DNA of 64,000 nucleotides from an uncultured Bacteroides sp. (GCF_959029255.1 NZ_CAUFUE010000014.1:1-64000), one strand, 5' to 3'; counted from the first letter of the stretch, positions 34,723-44,222 are shown. Notes: a model not told the origin generated them from the sequence alone. Numbers and translations: made by a program.

Positions 34723-34730
34723 TATCTTTG
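34723..34730 (+). promoter_or_regulatory. -7 box TATCTTTG directly before the kinase start
   Basis: Four bases separate the box from ATG 34735. A TTTG at 34697-34700 lies 22 bases upstream. Leaderless mRNA is predicted. Confidence 0.6.
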
Positions 34731-34734
34731 CAAT

Positions 34735-36840
34735 ATGGCTTCAATAAAACATATTACTATATTATTGTTACTGTTTGCAGGGCTTTATGTTCCTGTTGTG
34801 GCACAGAACAATCCTTATAAGATTGATGACTCTCTATATCCTCTTTATCAGCGGGCTAGCAAGTGGTGTACACGTCCCCAAGGAATAGCTATTTCGGATA
34901 CTTTATATGCTGAAGCTGTGCGGAAGAAGGATAAAAAAGCGCAATGCCTTGCTTTGACGATACCTTTATACTATTATAAAGCTTCCAATAAATATGACCT
35001 ATTGCGACAAGCTGCTGTGAAGTTGAAAGTGGAGTCGCGGAAAAATAACTACCTGCAATACTATTATTTTGCCTGTTCCTATGAAATAAACTGGTTACTG
35101 AGCAATGGGTATTCATTGCGTGCCTTGCAAAAGGCCGAGGAGATGAAGAAACAGGCCTTCGAGGACAAGGATGACTATGGTATCTTTACTTGTATCCGTA
35201 CTTTGGGAAATGTCTATTTCATACGTGAAGATGAAAAGATGGCTGCGGAATACTATAAGAAAGCGTTAGATTACATGCTTCAACATTTGCCCGATCAAGA
35301 TCCCTCTTCCCTGTATCTGAACCTTGCCAGATATTATCGGGGAAACAAAGAAAAAGATTTGTCGAAAGCTTTGAAATATGCAGAAGAAGCGGTAAAAACA
35401 GCAAAAACAGATGCAAGCCGTATGTCAGCCATGTTGGATAAATGCCAGACGCTCTATTTTATGCAACGTGTGGATGAGTTTAATGCATGTTACGAAAAAT
35501 GTAAACATGGGGCTAAAAGCTATGGAACCACTCGCGGAGATATACTGAAAAGGCTTCGTGTATATGAACTTATCTTGAACGAGAAGTATGAACAGGCCTT
35601 GCTGGCGGCCGATTCGTTGAACAGTAAGGTCGTGATTTATCAACTTCGGGCGACAATCTATCAGAAAATGAAGAATTACGAGAGGGTTTTGGCTTATGAT
35701 ACTTGGGTTCGTGATTATCAAGATTCAATCAATCAACAGATACAGTCTTCCGACCTTGCCGAGTTGAATGCGCAGATTGGTAATGAACGTATGAAGTTAG
35801 AGGCTAAGGCATTGGAGTATGAAAATACAAAATTAAGTTTGACCAATACCCAACTTGAACTGGAACATACCAAATCGCAAGCTGAGTTGGAAAAAATAAA
35901 TGCAGAGAACAACCGGTTGACGTTGGAGAACCGGAACCTGGAATTGGCGCGGCTTAATGAGGAAGCGGAAAAGCAAAAGGCTATTTTGAAGGAACAACAG
36001 ATTATATCCCAGCATCGCATTGTCACATTAAGTCTTATTGCCTTGCTCTTATTCCTGTTCTTGGGATTTTTGATGTTCTATTTGTATAGACGCCGGAAAA
36101 CGATGTCTATTTTACGGGAGAAAAATAATGAACTGACCATTGCGCGGGATCGTGCAGAAGGAGCTGACCGGATGAAAACTTATTTCATTCAGAATATGAG
36201 TCACGAAATCCGTACTCCCCTTAATGCTATTGTGGGTTTCTCGCAAATATTGGCTACTCCGGAAATGGAACTTGATGATGATGAAAAGAAAGAGTTCAGT
36301 ATGCTCATACAGAATAATTCGGATTTGTTGACTACTTTAGTGAACGACATCCTCGATTTGGCCAGTCTGGAAAGCGGAAAATATGCAATGTCTCTGGCAC
36401 CTATATCCTGTAATGAATTGTGCCGCACAGCACTTGGAACGGTGAAACATCGTAATCCTGAAAATGTAGAACTCTGTTTCACATCGGAAGTTAAAGATGA
36501 TTTTCAGATAACGACAGATGGCAAACGGTTGTTGCAGGTACTTACCAATTATCTTACGAATGCAGAGAAACATACCGAACAGGGAAGAATTTGTCTTCAC
36601 TGTTCATTGACAGAAAATCCGGATAAAATAACTTTTTCCGTAACAGATACGGGACCAGGTGTTCCGGCAGATAAGGCGGAAAGTATCTTCGAACGTTTTA
36701 ATAAGCTGGATGATTTCACCCAAGGCACAGGGCTTGGACTTAATATATGCAGTATCATAGCCGAACGACTGGGTGGAGAAGTCAAATTGGATAAAAGTTA
36801 TACAAAAGGTGCTCGTTTCTTATTTATACTTCCTCTTTAA
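34735..36840 (+). CDS. TPR-containing sensor histidine kinase
   Basis: A 701-residue membrane kinase. A signal peptide or anchor (MASIKHITILLLLFAGL) is followed by a periplasmic region of TPR-like helices (about 60-330), a Glu/Asn-rich coiled coil, one membrane helix (IVTLSLIALLLFLFLGFLMFYLY at about 430-450) and a histidine kinase core. The phospho-acceptor is in FIQNMSHEIRTPLNAI; N, G1 and G2 boxes are NYLTNAEKHT, VTDTGPGVP and GTGLGLNI. There is no receiver domain and no response regulator next to it, so it is an orphan kinase. It has a strong promoter with almost no leader. Confidence 0.9.
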   Translation: MASIKHITILLLLFAGLYVPVVAQNNPYKIDDSLYPLYQRASKWCTRPQGIAISDTLYAEAVRKKDKKAQCLALTIPLYYYKASNKYDLLRQAAVKLKVESRKNNYLQYYYFACSYEINWLLSNGYSLRALQKAEEMKKQAFEDKDDYGIFTCIRTLGNVYFIREDEKMAAEYYKKALDYMLQHLPDQDPSSLYLNLARYYRGNKEKDLSKALKYAEEAVKTAKTDASRMSAMLDKCQTLYFMQRVDEFNACYEKCKHGAKSYGTTRGDILKRLRVYELILNEKYEQALLAADSLNSKVVIYQLRATIYQKMKNYERVLAYDTWVRDYQDSINQQIQSSDLAELNAQIGNERMKLEAKALEYENTKLSLTNTQLELEHTKSQAELEKINAENNRLTLENRNLELARLNEEAEKQKAILKEQQIISQHRIVTLSLIALLLFLFLGFLMFYLYRRRKTMSILREKNNELTIARDRAEGADRMKTYFIQNMSHEIRTPLNAIVGFSQILATPEMELDDDEKKEFSMLIQNNSDLLTTLVNDILDLASLESGKYAMSLAPISCNELCRTALGTVKHRNPENVELCFTSEVKDDFQITTDGKRLLQVLTNYLTNAEKHTEQGRICLHCSLTENPDKITFSVTDTGPGVPADKAESIFERFNKLDDFTQGTGLGLNICSIIAERLGGEVKLDKSYTKGARFLFILPL

Positions 36841-36911
36841 ATAGCTTTGAATGAGCCAAACAAAATCATTGGAATGCTGTTGATAACAGACTAATGATAA
36901 ATTGTCTGGTT

Positions 36912-37394
36912 ATGAATAAATTGAAATTATCTTTTCTGTTATTGATGTTCCTTACATCGGTTTCGGTATTTGCCGGTTATGCACCTGCCAATGTGCAGGA
37001 TGCCCTTAAAAAAATGTATCCTACGGCCAATGATATTGCCTGGTCGCAAGATGAAAGCTATTATGTTGCGGACTTTATGATGAATGGTTTCGATACCAGG
37101 GTATGGTTCAATCCGGATGCCCAATGGGTGATGAAGCAAACCGATTGGGTAACCATGGATGAGGCTCCGGCTGCAGTTTTCAACGCTTTCGCCGCCAGCC
37201 AGTTTGCCGGTGGTGAAGTGCAGAATGTAACGTGGGTACAGTTTCCTAAATGGCAACCGATAGTTGCCGTAGAAATTGGAATGTCGAATGTGCAGACTAA
37301 ATATCAGATATTATTTACTCCCGACGGAGGAATAATAAATGACCGGAATGTCACCTACCTGCATAATATTCTCGGAGCAAGTACTTTCTTATAG
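36912..37394 (+). CDS. Secreted PepSY-like domain protein
   Basis: A 160-residue exported protein (signal MNKLKLSFLLLMFLTSVSVFAG). The PepSY-like fold (putative inhibitor-like family of Bacteroides, previously DUF2874) shows as APANVQDALKKMYPTANDI, the repeat GEVQNVTWVQFPKWQPIVAVE and a GYAP start after cleavage. Function is unknown. It lies 70 bases after the histidine kinase on the same strand and could be cotranscribed. The start is placed at the ATG that begins the signal peptide. Confidence 0.78.
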   Translation: MNKLKLSFLLLMFLTSVSVFAGYAPANVQDALKKMYPTANDIAWSQDESYYVADFMMNGFDTRVWFNPDAQWVMKQTDWVTMDEAPAAVFNAFAASQFAGGEVQNVTWVQFPKWQPIVAVEIGMSNVQTKYQILFTPDGGIINDRNVTYLHNILGASTFL

Positions 37395-37424
37395 ACGGCA
37401 TTCAGTTACCTGCCAAATAAATTA

Positions 37425-37432
37425 TATCTTTG
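37425..37432 (+). promoter_or_regulatory. -7 box TATCTTTG for the MGMT/nfo pair
   Basis: A perfect box 20 bases before the ATG at 37453. Confidence 0.6.
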
Positions 37433-37452
37433 CCCTTAAAAAAAAGTTTTTC

Positions 37453-37761
37453 ATGGACAAAGACGCTTTTCAGCAGGAAGTATATAGTGTAGTCGCAGCC
37501 ATTCCAATAGGGAAGGTGGTGACCTACGGGCAAATAGCTTTTCTTGTGGGCAGACCTCAATGTTCACGTATGGTAGGACATGCCATGCACAATGTGCCCT
37601 CTGAGTTGCATCTACCTTGTCACCGGGTGGTGAACAGCCAGGGCAGATTAGCTCCGTTTTGGGAAGAACAAAGAACATTGCTCGAAAGTGAAGGTGTGCA
37701 GTTCCGCAAGAATGGAACAGTAGATATGAAACTTTCTCAATGGGAATTTATGAAAGAATAA
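37453..37761 (+). CDS. MGMT family (alkylguanine DNA alkyltransferase) protein
   Basis: A 102-residue protein consisting of the DNA-binding/active-site domain of O6-alkylguanine methyltransferases. The acceptor motif LPCHRVVNSQGRL keeps Cys56, so it can act as a true suicide alkyltransferase rather than an ATL. The N-terminal ribonuclease-like domain is absent. It lies 24 bases before nfo, making a small base-repair operon. Confidence 0.9.
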   Translation: MDKDAFQQEVYSVVAAIPIGKVVTYGQIAFLVGRPQCSRMVGHAMHNVPSELHLPCHRVVNSQGRLAPFWEEQRTLLESEGVQFRKNGTVDMKLSQWEFMKE

Positions 37762-37785
37762 TTATAGAATATAAATAGCATAGTT

Positions 37786-38619
37786 ATGAAGTATATCGGT
37801 GCGCATGTAAGTGCGAGTGGCGGTGTGGAGTCAGCTCCCGTCAATGCCCACGAAATAGGAGCGAATGCTTTCGCTCTGTTCACTAAGAACCAACGCCAAT
37901 GGGTTGCAAAGCCTTTGACGCAGGAAAGTATCTTTTTGTTTAAAGAGAATTGTGAGAAGTATGATTTTGATGCCCGTTATATCTTGCCGCATGACAGTTA
38001 TCTGATAAATCTGGGGCATCCCGAAGAAGAAGGTCTGATAAAAAGCCGTGCTGCTTTTCTGGATGAGATGCAACGTTGCGAAGAGTTGGGTTTGGAATTA
38101 TTGAACTTTCATCCCGGTAGTCATCTCAACAAGATTCCGGTGGAAGCATGTTTGAATAAGGTGGCGGAATCTATAAATATCACTTTGGACAAGACGCAAA
38201 ATGTGACGGCCGTGATAGAGAATACAGCCGGGCAGGGTAGTAATGTGGGCAATGAATTCTGGCAACTTAGATATATCATTGACCGTGTCGAAGATAAATC
38301 GCGGGTAGGAGTCTGCCTTGATACCTGCCACACTTATACGGCCGGATATGACATTGTGAACGATTATGATAAAGTTTTTGCTGACTTTGATTCCACCGTC
38401 GGTTTCAATTATCTTCGTGGCATCCACCTAAATGATTCCAAGAAAGCCTTGGGAAGCAGGGTAGACCGCCACGATAGCATCGGAAAGGGATTGATTGGCA
38501 TGGATTTCTTCAAACGGTTCATGAAAGATGAACGTTTCAATGGCCTGCCCATTATTCTGGAGACTCCTGATGAATCACTTTGGGCGGAAGAGATTAAATT
38601 ATTGCGCAGCTTTGAGTAG
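37786..38619 (+). CDS. nfo: Endonuclease IV (AP endonuclease)
   Basis: A 277-residue TIM-barrel AP endonuclease cleaving abasic sites. Conserved metal ligands are in [48 protein letters not shown] and PIILETPDE. Length matches Nfo. Preceded by the MGMT gene in the same transcript. Its stop codon lies inside a perfect hairpin shared with the convergent GH28 gene. Confidence 0.96.
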   Translation: MKYIGAHVSASGGVESAPVNAHEIGANAFALFTKNQRQWVAKPLTQESIFLFKENCEKYDFDARYILPHDSYLINLGHPEEEGLIKSRAAFLDEMQRCEELGLELLNFHPGSHLNKIPVEACLNKVAESINITLDKTQNVTAVIENTAGQGSNVGNEFWQLRYIIDRVEDKSRVGVCLDTCHTYTAGYDIVNDYDKVFADFDSTVGFNYLRGIHLNDSKKALGSRVDRHDSIGKGLIGMDFFKRFMKDERFNGLPIILETPDESLWAEEIKLLRSFE

Positions 38620-38639
38620 AGGTTATTTAGCCTCTACTC
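38614..38639. terminator. Bidirectional hairpin over two stop codons
   Basis: GAGTAGAGG and CCTCTACTC form a perfect 9-bp stem with an 8-base loop. The stop of nfo is in the stem and the stop of the GH28 gene is in the loop. No long T tract on either strand. Confidence 0.6.
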
Positions 38640-39924
38640 TTACATCTTTCCACTCGAAATTAGAGATGATATCCCTGTTGCACTCTTGTTTCTTAGCCTT
38701 GATATTCAGGTTTTCAAACGTAAAGTCCCTTAATTGATATTGGTCGGACTTGCTCACGTTAAAGAAAACATCGCAATCAAGATTGATATTGCGCATAGTC
38801 ACATTGTTTGCGTGAGATACCGGCATGTCTTTGCGTCCTTTCAAGTCGAAGAACTGTGACCAGGGTTTGATAACCAGAAAACTTTTGGCATCTCCGGTAA
38901 TATCCTCTACCAGAATATATTCGTAATGCTGCGGAGTGTCAGGACGCATCTTTAGCCACAACAGGCGGGATGCATTATTAATTTTACATCGCCGAAGAAT
39001 GATATTACGGTTATGAATCGACTCGCTACCGCAAGTCAGGCCGCTATGGCAAAAACCATAAGTGCAATCTTCAATGATAATATTGCTGTTTCTCCCATTA
39101 GTAGGCTCCTGGTCGGCCCAAGGCCCTTTACCGCCTTTCAAGGCTACAGCGTCATCATTGACCGACATATAGCAGTTCTTGATTAAAACATTGTTGCAAA
39201 CATCGATGTCTACCGCATCGCTACTCGGAGCTTTCACCGGGGTGGAAGGTGCGAATATATGAAGATTTAACAGCTTAATATGATTGCAACGATAAAGGTG
39301 TGTAGTCCAGAAAGGAGAATTCATCAGGGTGACACCGGAAATCTGTACATCATTACTGTTGGATATATAAACCAGGCGCGGGCGCAATTCGTCCATATTG
39401 GTACATTTGGGGATAACCTGTCGGCGTAGCCAGAAGGATTTCCAGTAGCGCAGTCCGTTACCATTGATTGTCCCTTTACCGGAAATGGTAAATCCGTCTA
39501 CTTTGTCGGCATTGATTAGTGCGGCAAAATATTTCAGGCTTTGTCCTTCAATACGGGTGTCCACAATGGGGAAGTTGCTGATGTCATCGCTCCCTTTCAA
39601 TACTGCACCCTCTTCCATATATAAATGTGTTTTCGGTTTAAAGAAAAGCGAGCCGCTTAGGTAGGTTCCCTTAGGAACGATAATTACTCCGCCCCCTTTC
39701 TGTGAAGCCTGGTCGATGACAGCCTGAATTTTCTCTGTCTGCAAAAGGGTACTGTCATTCACCACCCCATAATCGGTAAGGTTATATTGAGTTCCCAACG
39801 CGTTGATGGAAACTATTTCGTTTTGTCTGAACCAGTCGGGGATGGGAGTGCCATCAGGAAATTTCTCTTGCCCGAACGACGATAGGCTGATAAACATGGT
39901 AAGTAGTAGCGTAATGAATTTCAT
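38623..39924 (-). CDS. Glycoside hydrolase family 28 (polygalacturonase-like)
   Basis: A 433-residue secreted right-handed beta-helix enzyme with a signal peptide (MKFITLLLTMFISLSSFGQ). GH28 landmarks are present: GGGVIIVPKGTYLSGSLFFK, the acid pair regions SSDAVDIDVC and VNDDAVALKG, HSGLTCGSES, and RLLWLKMR as the substrate-binding basic segment. It is expected to cleave galacturonan or rhamnogalacturonan in the periplasm. No pectin PUL surrounds it. A TATGTTTG box at 39966-39973 gives a leader of about 36 bases. Confidence 0.92.
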   Translation of the reverse strand: MKFITLLLTMFISLSSFGQEKFPDGTPIPDWFRQNEIVSINALGTQYNLTDYGVVNDSTLLQTEKIQAVIDQASQKGGGVIIVPKGTYLSGSLFFKPKTHLYMEEGAVLKGSDDISNFPIVDTRIEGQSLKYFAALINADKVDGFTISGKGTINGNGLRYWKSFWLRRQVIPKCTNMDELRPRLVYISNSNDVQISGVTLMNSPFWTTHLYRCNHIKLLNLHIFAPSTPVKAPSSDAVDIDVCNNVLIKNCYMSVNDDAVALKGGKGPWADQEPTNGRNSNIIIEDCTYGFCHSGLTCGSESIHNRNIILRRCKINNASRLLWLKMRPDTPQHYEYILVEDITGDAKSFLVIKPWSQFFDLKGRKDMPVSHANNVTMRNINLDCDVFFNVSKSDQYQLRDFTFENLNIKAKKQECNRDIISNFEWKDVRVEAK

Positions 39925-40096
39925 GGTCTTAAATTAAAATGTAAATCAACAAATAAATTATGCTGCAAACATAAGAAACTTCAAGGAATGCCCGACGTAG
40001 AACAGTGATTTTAATTCTGTATAAAATGACTTTTTCTTTCCAGATGGGTGCGAACTAAAGAAGGCTTCCTTTCGTTATTATAATAAAATTAGAGTT

Positions 40097-41392
40097 ATGA
40101 AAGTTGCAATAAGCGGGGCATCCGGTTTTATAGGGACGCATCTCACGGAATATCTGACGGAGCATCATCATCAGGTTATTCCTCTTGGAAGAGGATTTTT
40201 GCAGGAAGATTCTTTCCAGCAATTAGTGGAAGCCTTGGAAGGATGTGATGCGCTTGTTAATTTGGCAGGTGCTTCCATCAACCGGCGTTGGACTCCAAAA
40301 TACAAATGTGAATTACGGCATAGCCGTATCGGAGTGACTTCCCAATTAGTGAAAGCCTTGAAAGCGGCAAAGAAACGGCCTGAAGTGATGTTGTCTGTGT
40401 CCGCCGTCGGCTATTACCCTTCACAAGGATACTATAGCGAGCAGGATGAAGTGGTTGCCGAAGGTTTTCTCGCTTCACTCTGCCGTGAGTGGGAAACGGA
40501 GGCTAAAAAGTGTCCGCCCGATGTCCGGCTGGTTATCACCCGTTTCGGAGTTGTCCTTGCGCCTGATGGCGGTGCCATGCAACAGATGGTTTCACCTTTA
40601 TTGCATACGAAACTTTCCGCCGTAATCGGTTCGGGTAAACAGGCTTTTCCTTGGGTAAGTATACAGGACGTATGCCGTGCCATCACTTTCCTGATAGAGC
40701 ATAAAGACGCGCAAGGCGTTTATAATGTAGTCGCCCCGCAATTAATATCGCAGAAACACCTGGCGCATGCATTGGCGATAGCCTACCATGCCTGGGCAAC
40801 CGTGCCTGTGCCGGGTTGGGCTTTTCATTCCCTCATGGGTGAAATGAGTAGCGCCCTGCTGAATGGACAGACGGTTTCGCCGTCCCGCCTGCTCGAAGCC
40901 GGCTTCGATTTCTCCGTGCCTACCATTGAGTCCTTATTGAAACTGCCGGATACACGGACGGTACCTTTTTTGGATGTCACCCGCTATATGGGACTTTGGT
41001 ATGAAATAGCCCGTTATGACAACTCTTTTGAACAAGGAATGACCGATGTGACGGCTACTTATTCCCTGCTACCCGACGGAAAGATACGGGTGGAAAATGC
41101 AGGTCTTAAGAATGGAGTGAAAAAACATGCCGTGGGGCATGCTTATCGTCCCGATGAAAAACAACCCGGTAAGTTGAAAGTCTCTTTTTTTCTTTGGTTC
41201 TATTCCGACTATTATGTTCTGGAATTGGATAAAGAGAACTATAGTTATGCCTTGGTAGGTAGCAGTTCCGACAAATATCTTTGGATATTGAGCCGCACCC
41301 CCCATCTGGCTGAAGATATCAAAGATAAATTGATTGCTTCAGCCCGAAGGAGAGGATATGATATACAGAAACTGCACTTCTCGCATGACTAG
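40097..41392 (+). CDS. TIGR01777-type epimerase fused to a lipocalin
   Basis: A 431-residue two-domain protein. Residues 1 to about 290 are an NAD-binding epimerase-like domain of the TIGR01777 (SulA-like) family: MKVAISGASGFIGTHL, NLAGASINRRWT, SVSAVGYYP, TRFGVVLAPDGGAM and PWVSIQDVCRAI. Residues from about 295 are a Blc-type lipocalin: VTRYMGLWYEIARYDNSFEQ, VTATYSLLPDGKI and KYLWILSRTP. No linker stop or frameshift separates them. Lipocalins of this type usually stand alone and are membrane-anchored; here there is no signal peptide, so the lipocalin is likely cytoplasmic. Confidence 0.9.
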   Translation: MKVAISGASGFIGTHLTEYLTEHHHQVIPLGRGFLQEDSFQQLVEALEGCDALVNLAGASINRRWTPKYKCELRHSRIGVTSQLVKALKAAKKRPEVMLSVSAVGYYPSQGYYSEQDEVVAEGFLASLCREWETEAKKCPPDVRLVITRFGVVLAPDGGAMQQMVSPLLHTKLSAVIGSGKQAFPWVSIQDVCRAITFLIEHKDAQGVYNVVAPQLISQKHLAHALAIAYHAWATVPVPGWAFHSLMGEMSSALLNGQTVSPSRLLEAGFDFSVPTIESLLKLPDTRTVPFLDVTRYMGLWYEIARYDNSFEQGMTDVTATYSLLPDGKIRVENAGLKNGVKKHAVGHAYRPDEKQPGKLKVSFFLWFYSDYYVLELDKENYSYALVGSSSDKYLWILSRTPHLAEDIKDKLIASARRRGYDIQKLHFSHD

Positions 41393-41422
41393 TGCAAATC
41401 CTTTTTGTAACTTTGGACGTAT

Positions 41423-41812
41423 TTAAGCCTTAAATACACATTCTATCCGGTTGCCGTCAGGGTCAAGTACGACACTTTCAAAGTATCCGTCACCCGAAGT
41501 ACGAGGTTCACCTGCAACAGTATATCCGGCAGAGCGTAACGCCTCTGTTTGTTGCAATATATCCTCTTTGCTGTCAAACGAGAATGCGAAATGAGTCAGT
41601 CCCAATCTGTTTTCCTCAACCGGAGTATTCTGTACATCGGGGCGGCTCATTAACTCCAAATCAACTCCTCCTTCAAACCGGATAAAGTAAGATTCGAATC
41701 CTTTTTTCGGATTGATATACTTTTCATTACTGATACCCTTGAAGTATCGGGTATAGAACTCTTTCATTTCTTCCAGACGGAAAGTCCAGATTGCTAAATG
41801 ATGTATTTTCAT
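41423..41812 (-). CDS. VOC (glyoxalase-like) protein
   Basis: A 129-residue vicinal-oxygen-chelate protein: MKIHHLAIWTFRLEEMKEFYTRYF at the start, VDLELMSRP, GLTHFAFSF and YFESVVLDPDGNRIECVF at the end. Metal ligand positions (His in HHLAIW, His in THFAF, Glu in IEC) are present. The ATG at 41812 lies 7 bases after the acetyltransferase stop, so they form an operon. Substrate unknown. Confidence 0.9.
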   Translation of the reverse strand: MKIHHLAIWTFRLEEMKEFYTRYFKGISNEKYINPKKGFESYFIRFEGGVDLELMSRPDVQNTPVEENRLGLTHFAFSFDSKEDILQQTEALRSAGYTVAGEPRTSGDGYFESVVLDPDGNRIECVFKA

Positions 41813-41819
41813 ACGATTA

Positions 41820-42254
41820 TTAAATTTGAATTTGTAAATGTAAGATAGGAAACGGATTGCCTGTCGAATCTGTTGCATTCCTGCTTGTCACCTCGAAACC
41901 TAAATGCAGATAAAATTGGAGAGCTTGTTCATTTTGCTCGTTGACGTCCACCTTATAAATATGCTTGTTATGGATAGCGTACTCCATCAATCGTTTTCCA
42001 TGTCCTTTGCCTTGTTCATCAGGATGCACAAACAACATTTCAATGAGTTCGTCACTCAATCCCATAAAGGCGGCTATCTTTCCTTCCCGATTGCGAATGA
42101 TGTATAAACCCACTGCAGGAAAATATTCTTCCCGTATCAAAGGTTTATAAAAAAGGATATTCTCTTCGGTAAGGAAGTGATGGGTACTTCGGACGGAAGC
42201 TTCCCATAACGCCAGCAGTTCGTCGTAATCCTTTGGAGTAGGTTGGGTTATCAT
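41820..42254 (-). CDS. GNAT family N-acetyltransferase
   Basis: A 144-residue acetyl-CoA-dependent acetyltransferase. The core is MLFVHPDEQGKGHGKRLMEY (with the Q/R-x-x-G-x-G/A acetyl-CoA loop) and VNEQNEQALQFYLHLGFEVT. It follows the RNA pseudouridine synthase gene by 11 bases on the same strand and precedes the VOC gene by 7. Substrate unknown. Confidence 0.9.
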   Translation of the reverse strand: MITQPTPKDYDELLALWEASVRSTHHFLTEENILFYKPLIREEYFPAVGLYIIRNREGKIAAFMGLSDELIEMLFVHPDEQGKGHGKRLMEYAIHNKHIYKVDVNEQNEQALQFYLHLGFEVTSRNATDSTGNPFPILHLQIQI

Positions 42255-42265
42255 AGGCTTTGATA

Positions 42266-43897
42266 TTAAAAATCAGCTTTTTGAGTTATCTTAATAGTCT
42301 CTTCTGTCACAGGATGTACAAACTCCAGTGCTTCGGCATGCAGGTACAGCCGTTCGACCTTTCTTCCGTAAAGTTCATCGCCCATGATGGGACAGTGTAG
42401 TCCAAGGGGATGGGCAGCATGTACCCTGAGCTGATGAGTACGCCCCGTACGTGGGTAAAAAGCGACACGGGTATACTTATCTCCGCGTTCCAATACCTGG
42501 AAATCAGTGATGGCCGGTTTTCCGTATTCCGTATGTACCATCTGTCGTGGACGGTCCAGCGGATTGGGGCAGAGCGGAAGTTCAATGGTGCCTTTATTCT
42601 CGGAAATGCTCCCTTCAAGCAAAGCAATGTAGCGTTTCTTGACGAGACGGTTTTTGAACTGCGCTTGCAGATTTTGATGTACGCGTTTGTTTTTGGCAAT
42701 TATAAGCAAACCGGATGTAGCCATGTCGAGGCGGTGTACTATCATAGGCCCATCTGCCTCGGGATATCGTTCGCGCATCATGCTGTAAACCGAAACCGTC
42801 TCTTCCTTGCCGGGTACCGATAACATCCCTGCCGGTTTGTTGACAATCAGCAACCATTCGTCCTCATACACCACTTCAAGCTTTTCCGTCAAACTTTGCA
42901 TATTTTTCAGCATGGGGTTTTCGTCCACCTCAAGTCCTTGCAGCATGTGTCCTAAGATGGGTTCGCACTTACCCTTGCATGCCGGATAGAAATGTCCGTG
43001 ATGGCGTATTTCTGTTTTAGGAGACGCTCCCCACCAGAATTCAGCCATCGCAATCGGTTTCCAATCATGCAGATAAGCTTGTTGCAACAGTTTGGGAGCG
43101 GCGCATTCTCCTGCTCCGGCAGGAGGTGTCTTGTGTACGGTTTGTTCAAAGATTTTACATAAGTCTTTAGACTCTCCCCGGAAATTGAGCATCTTGAATT
43201 GTTCAAACAATTGTTGTTGCAGGGCGGCGGAACGTGTTTTACGTTCTGTTTTCAACTGCTGTATCCGGTGTTTCCAGTCATCAGCCTGCCTTTGCAGTTT
43301 ATTGATTTTTTCTTTCCAGAAACGTTCCTGCCGTTTGTATTCTGCTTTTTGAAACTGACTTTCCCGTATCAATGCCGCCTCTTCTTCCTTGGAGAGAATG
43401 TTTCCTTTTCTTCGTTCCTCCCGTTTTTCTTTAGCGGTTTTCATTTGCAGTTTCGTTTCACTCAATGTTTCTTGCGCCTTTAGCTCCAATGCGGAAAGCC
43501 GCTCGGTTAATTCTTTGTATTCTTCCGCTTCTTCCAGTTCCCTGATGCGCACATTGATTTGAGATATCTTTTCTTCCTCCATCTTGAAAAAGCCCTCCGG
43601 ACGGAGTAAATCGTATACCGGCGGAACAAAAAAAGGATGTATGTTCTTTCCTGCCAGAATGCCAGAGAAAGCAGCCAGGTAACCGGTTTCTCCTTCTTTC
43701 GTCCGTACTACCAATACTCCGAACATTTTACCCGATTTCAATTCCTCTTTCCAAGCTTGTTGGCGCGAAAGATAATCTTGCACCTCTTCCGCAGCCAATA
43801 CACAAAGCGGATGGGGCGTGTAACAGAACGGGTATGTAAACCTTTCGGGTAGGGGGATATCTGCTATCGGAGTATGGAAATGGTGTAGCATGGGCAT
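42266..43897 (-). CDS. RluA-type RNA pseudouridine synthase with long N-terminus
   Basis: A 543-residue protein. The C-terminal 220 residues are the RluA catalytic domain: VYEDEWLLIVNKPAGMLSVP, VHRLDMATSGLLIIAKN (catalytic Asp), YPRTGRTHQLRVHAAH and PIMGDELYG. The N-terminal ~320 residues are not the usual S4 domain but a long Glu/Lys/Gln-rich coiled coil (about 110-220) and a CGECAAPKLLQQ-type segment. The uridine target, in rRNA or tRNA, is not predictable. The gene directly abuts a 73-residue gene upstream. Confidence 0.88.
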   Translation of the reverse strand: MPMLHHFHTPIADIPLPERFTYPFCYTPHPLCVLAAEEVQDYLSRQQAWKEELKSGKMFGVLVVRTKEGETGYLAAFSGILAGKNIHPFFVPPVYDLLRPEGFFKMEEEKISQINVRIRELEEAEEYKELTERLSALELKAQETLSETKLQMKTAKEKREERRKGNILSKEEEAALIRESQFQKAEYKRQERFWKEKINKLQRQADDWKHRIQQLKTERKTRSAALQQQLFEQFKMLNFRGESKDLCKIFEQTVHKTPPAGAGECAAPKLLQQAYLHDWKPIAMAEFWWGASPKTEIRHHGHFYPACKGKCEPILGHMLQGLEVDENPMLKNMQSLTEKLEVVYEDEWLLIVNKPAGMLSVPGKEETVSVYSMMRERYPEADGPMIVHRLDMATSGLLIIAKNKRVHQNLQAQFKNRLVKKRYIALLEGSISENKGTIELPLCPNPLDRPRQMVHTEYGKPAITDFQVLERGDKYTRVAFYPRTGRTHQLRVHAAHPLGLHCPIMGDELYGRKVERLYLHAEALEFVHPVTEETIKITQKADF

Positions 43898-44119
43898 TCA
43901 ATCATCAATGGAATAGTTGTTGTCCGTATTGATGTAAGGGATATTCTCATTCTCTTCTTCTGGTGCGGATGCGATTTCCTCATTCAGATTTTCCTTTAAC
44001 CGGGGATGCTGCGACACCTTTTTCTTTTTATTGTGATTGCCGTATTTACGTTCTCTTTCCCAAGCGGCTTTGCGTGCCTGGTACTTCTCATATTGATTTT
44101 CAAGATAATTATCTGCCAT
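43898..44119 (-). CDS. Small charged hypothetical protein
   Basis: A 73-residue protein: MADNYLENQYEKYQARKAAW followed by a Lys-rich stretch (NHNKKKKVSQHPRL) and an acidic tail ending NTDNNYSIDD. No domain was recognised. The stop codon immediately precedes the ATG of the pseudouridine synthase, so the two are cotranscribed. A TAACTTTG box at 44164-44171 gives a leader of about 40 bases. Confidence 0.75.
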   Translation of the reverse strand: MADNYLENQYEKYQARKAAWERERKYGNHNKKKKVSQHPRLKENLNEEIASAPEEENENIPYINTDNNYSIDD

Positions 44120-44214
44120 AAAAAAACTGCTTTAGGAATAGATATGTAGAGTTATCAGTTGTGCAAAGTTACGGAAATCCTACCATTTATTGTTCTGCCA
44201 ATTCATAAAATGTC

Positions 44215-44222
44215 TATATTTG
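44215..44222 (+). promoter_or_regulatory. -7 box TATATTTG for the alcohol dehydrogenase
   Basis: This box predicts a leader of about 40 bases before ATG 44266; it is divergent from the box at 44164-44171 used on the minus strand. Confidence 0.5.
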
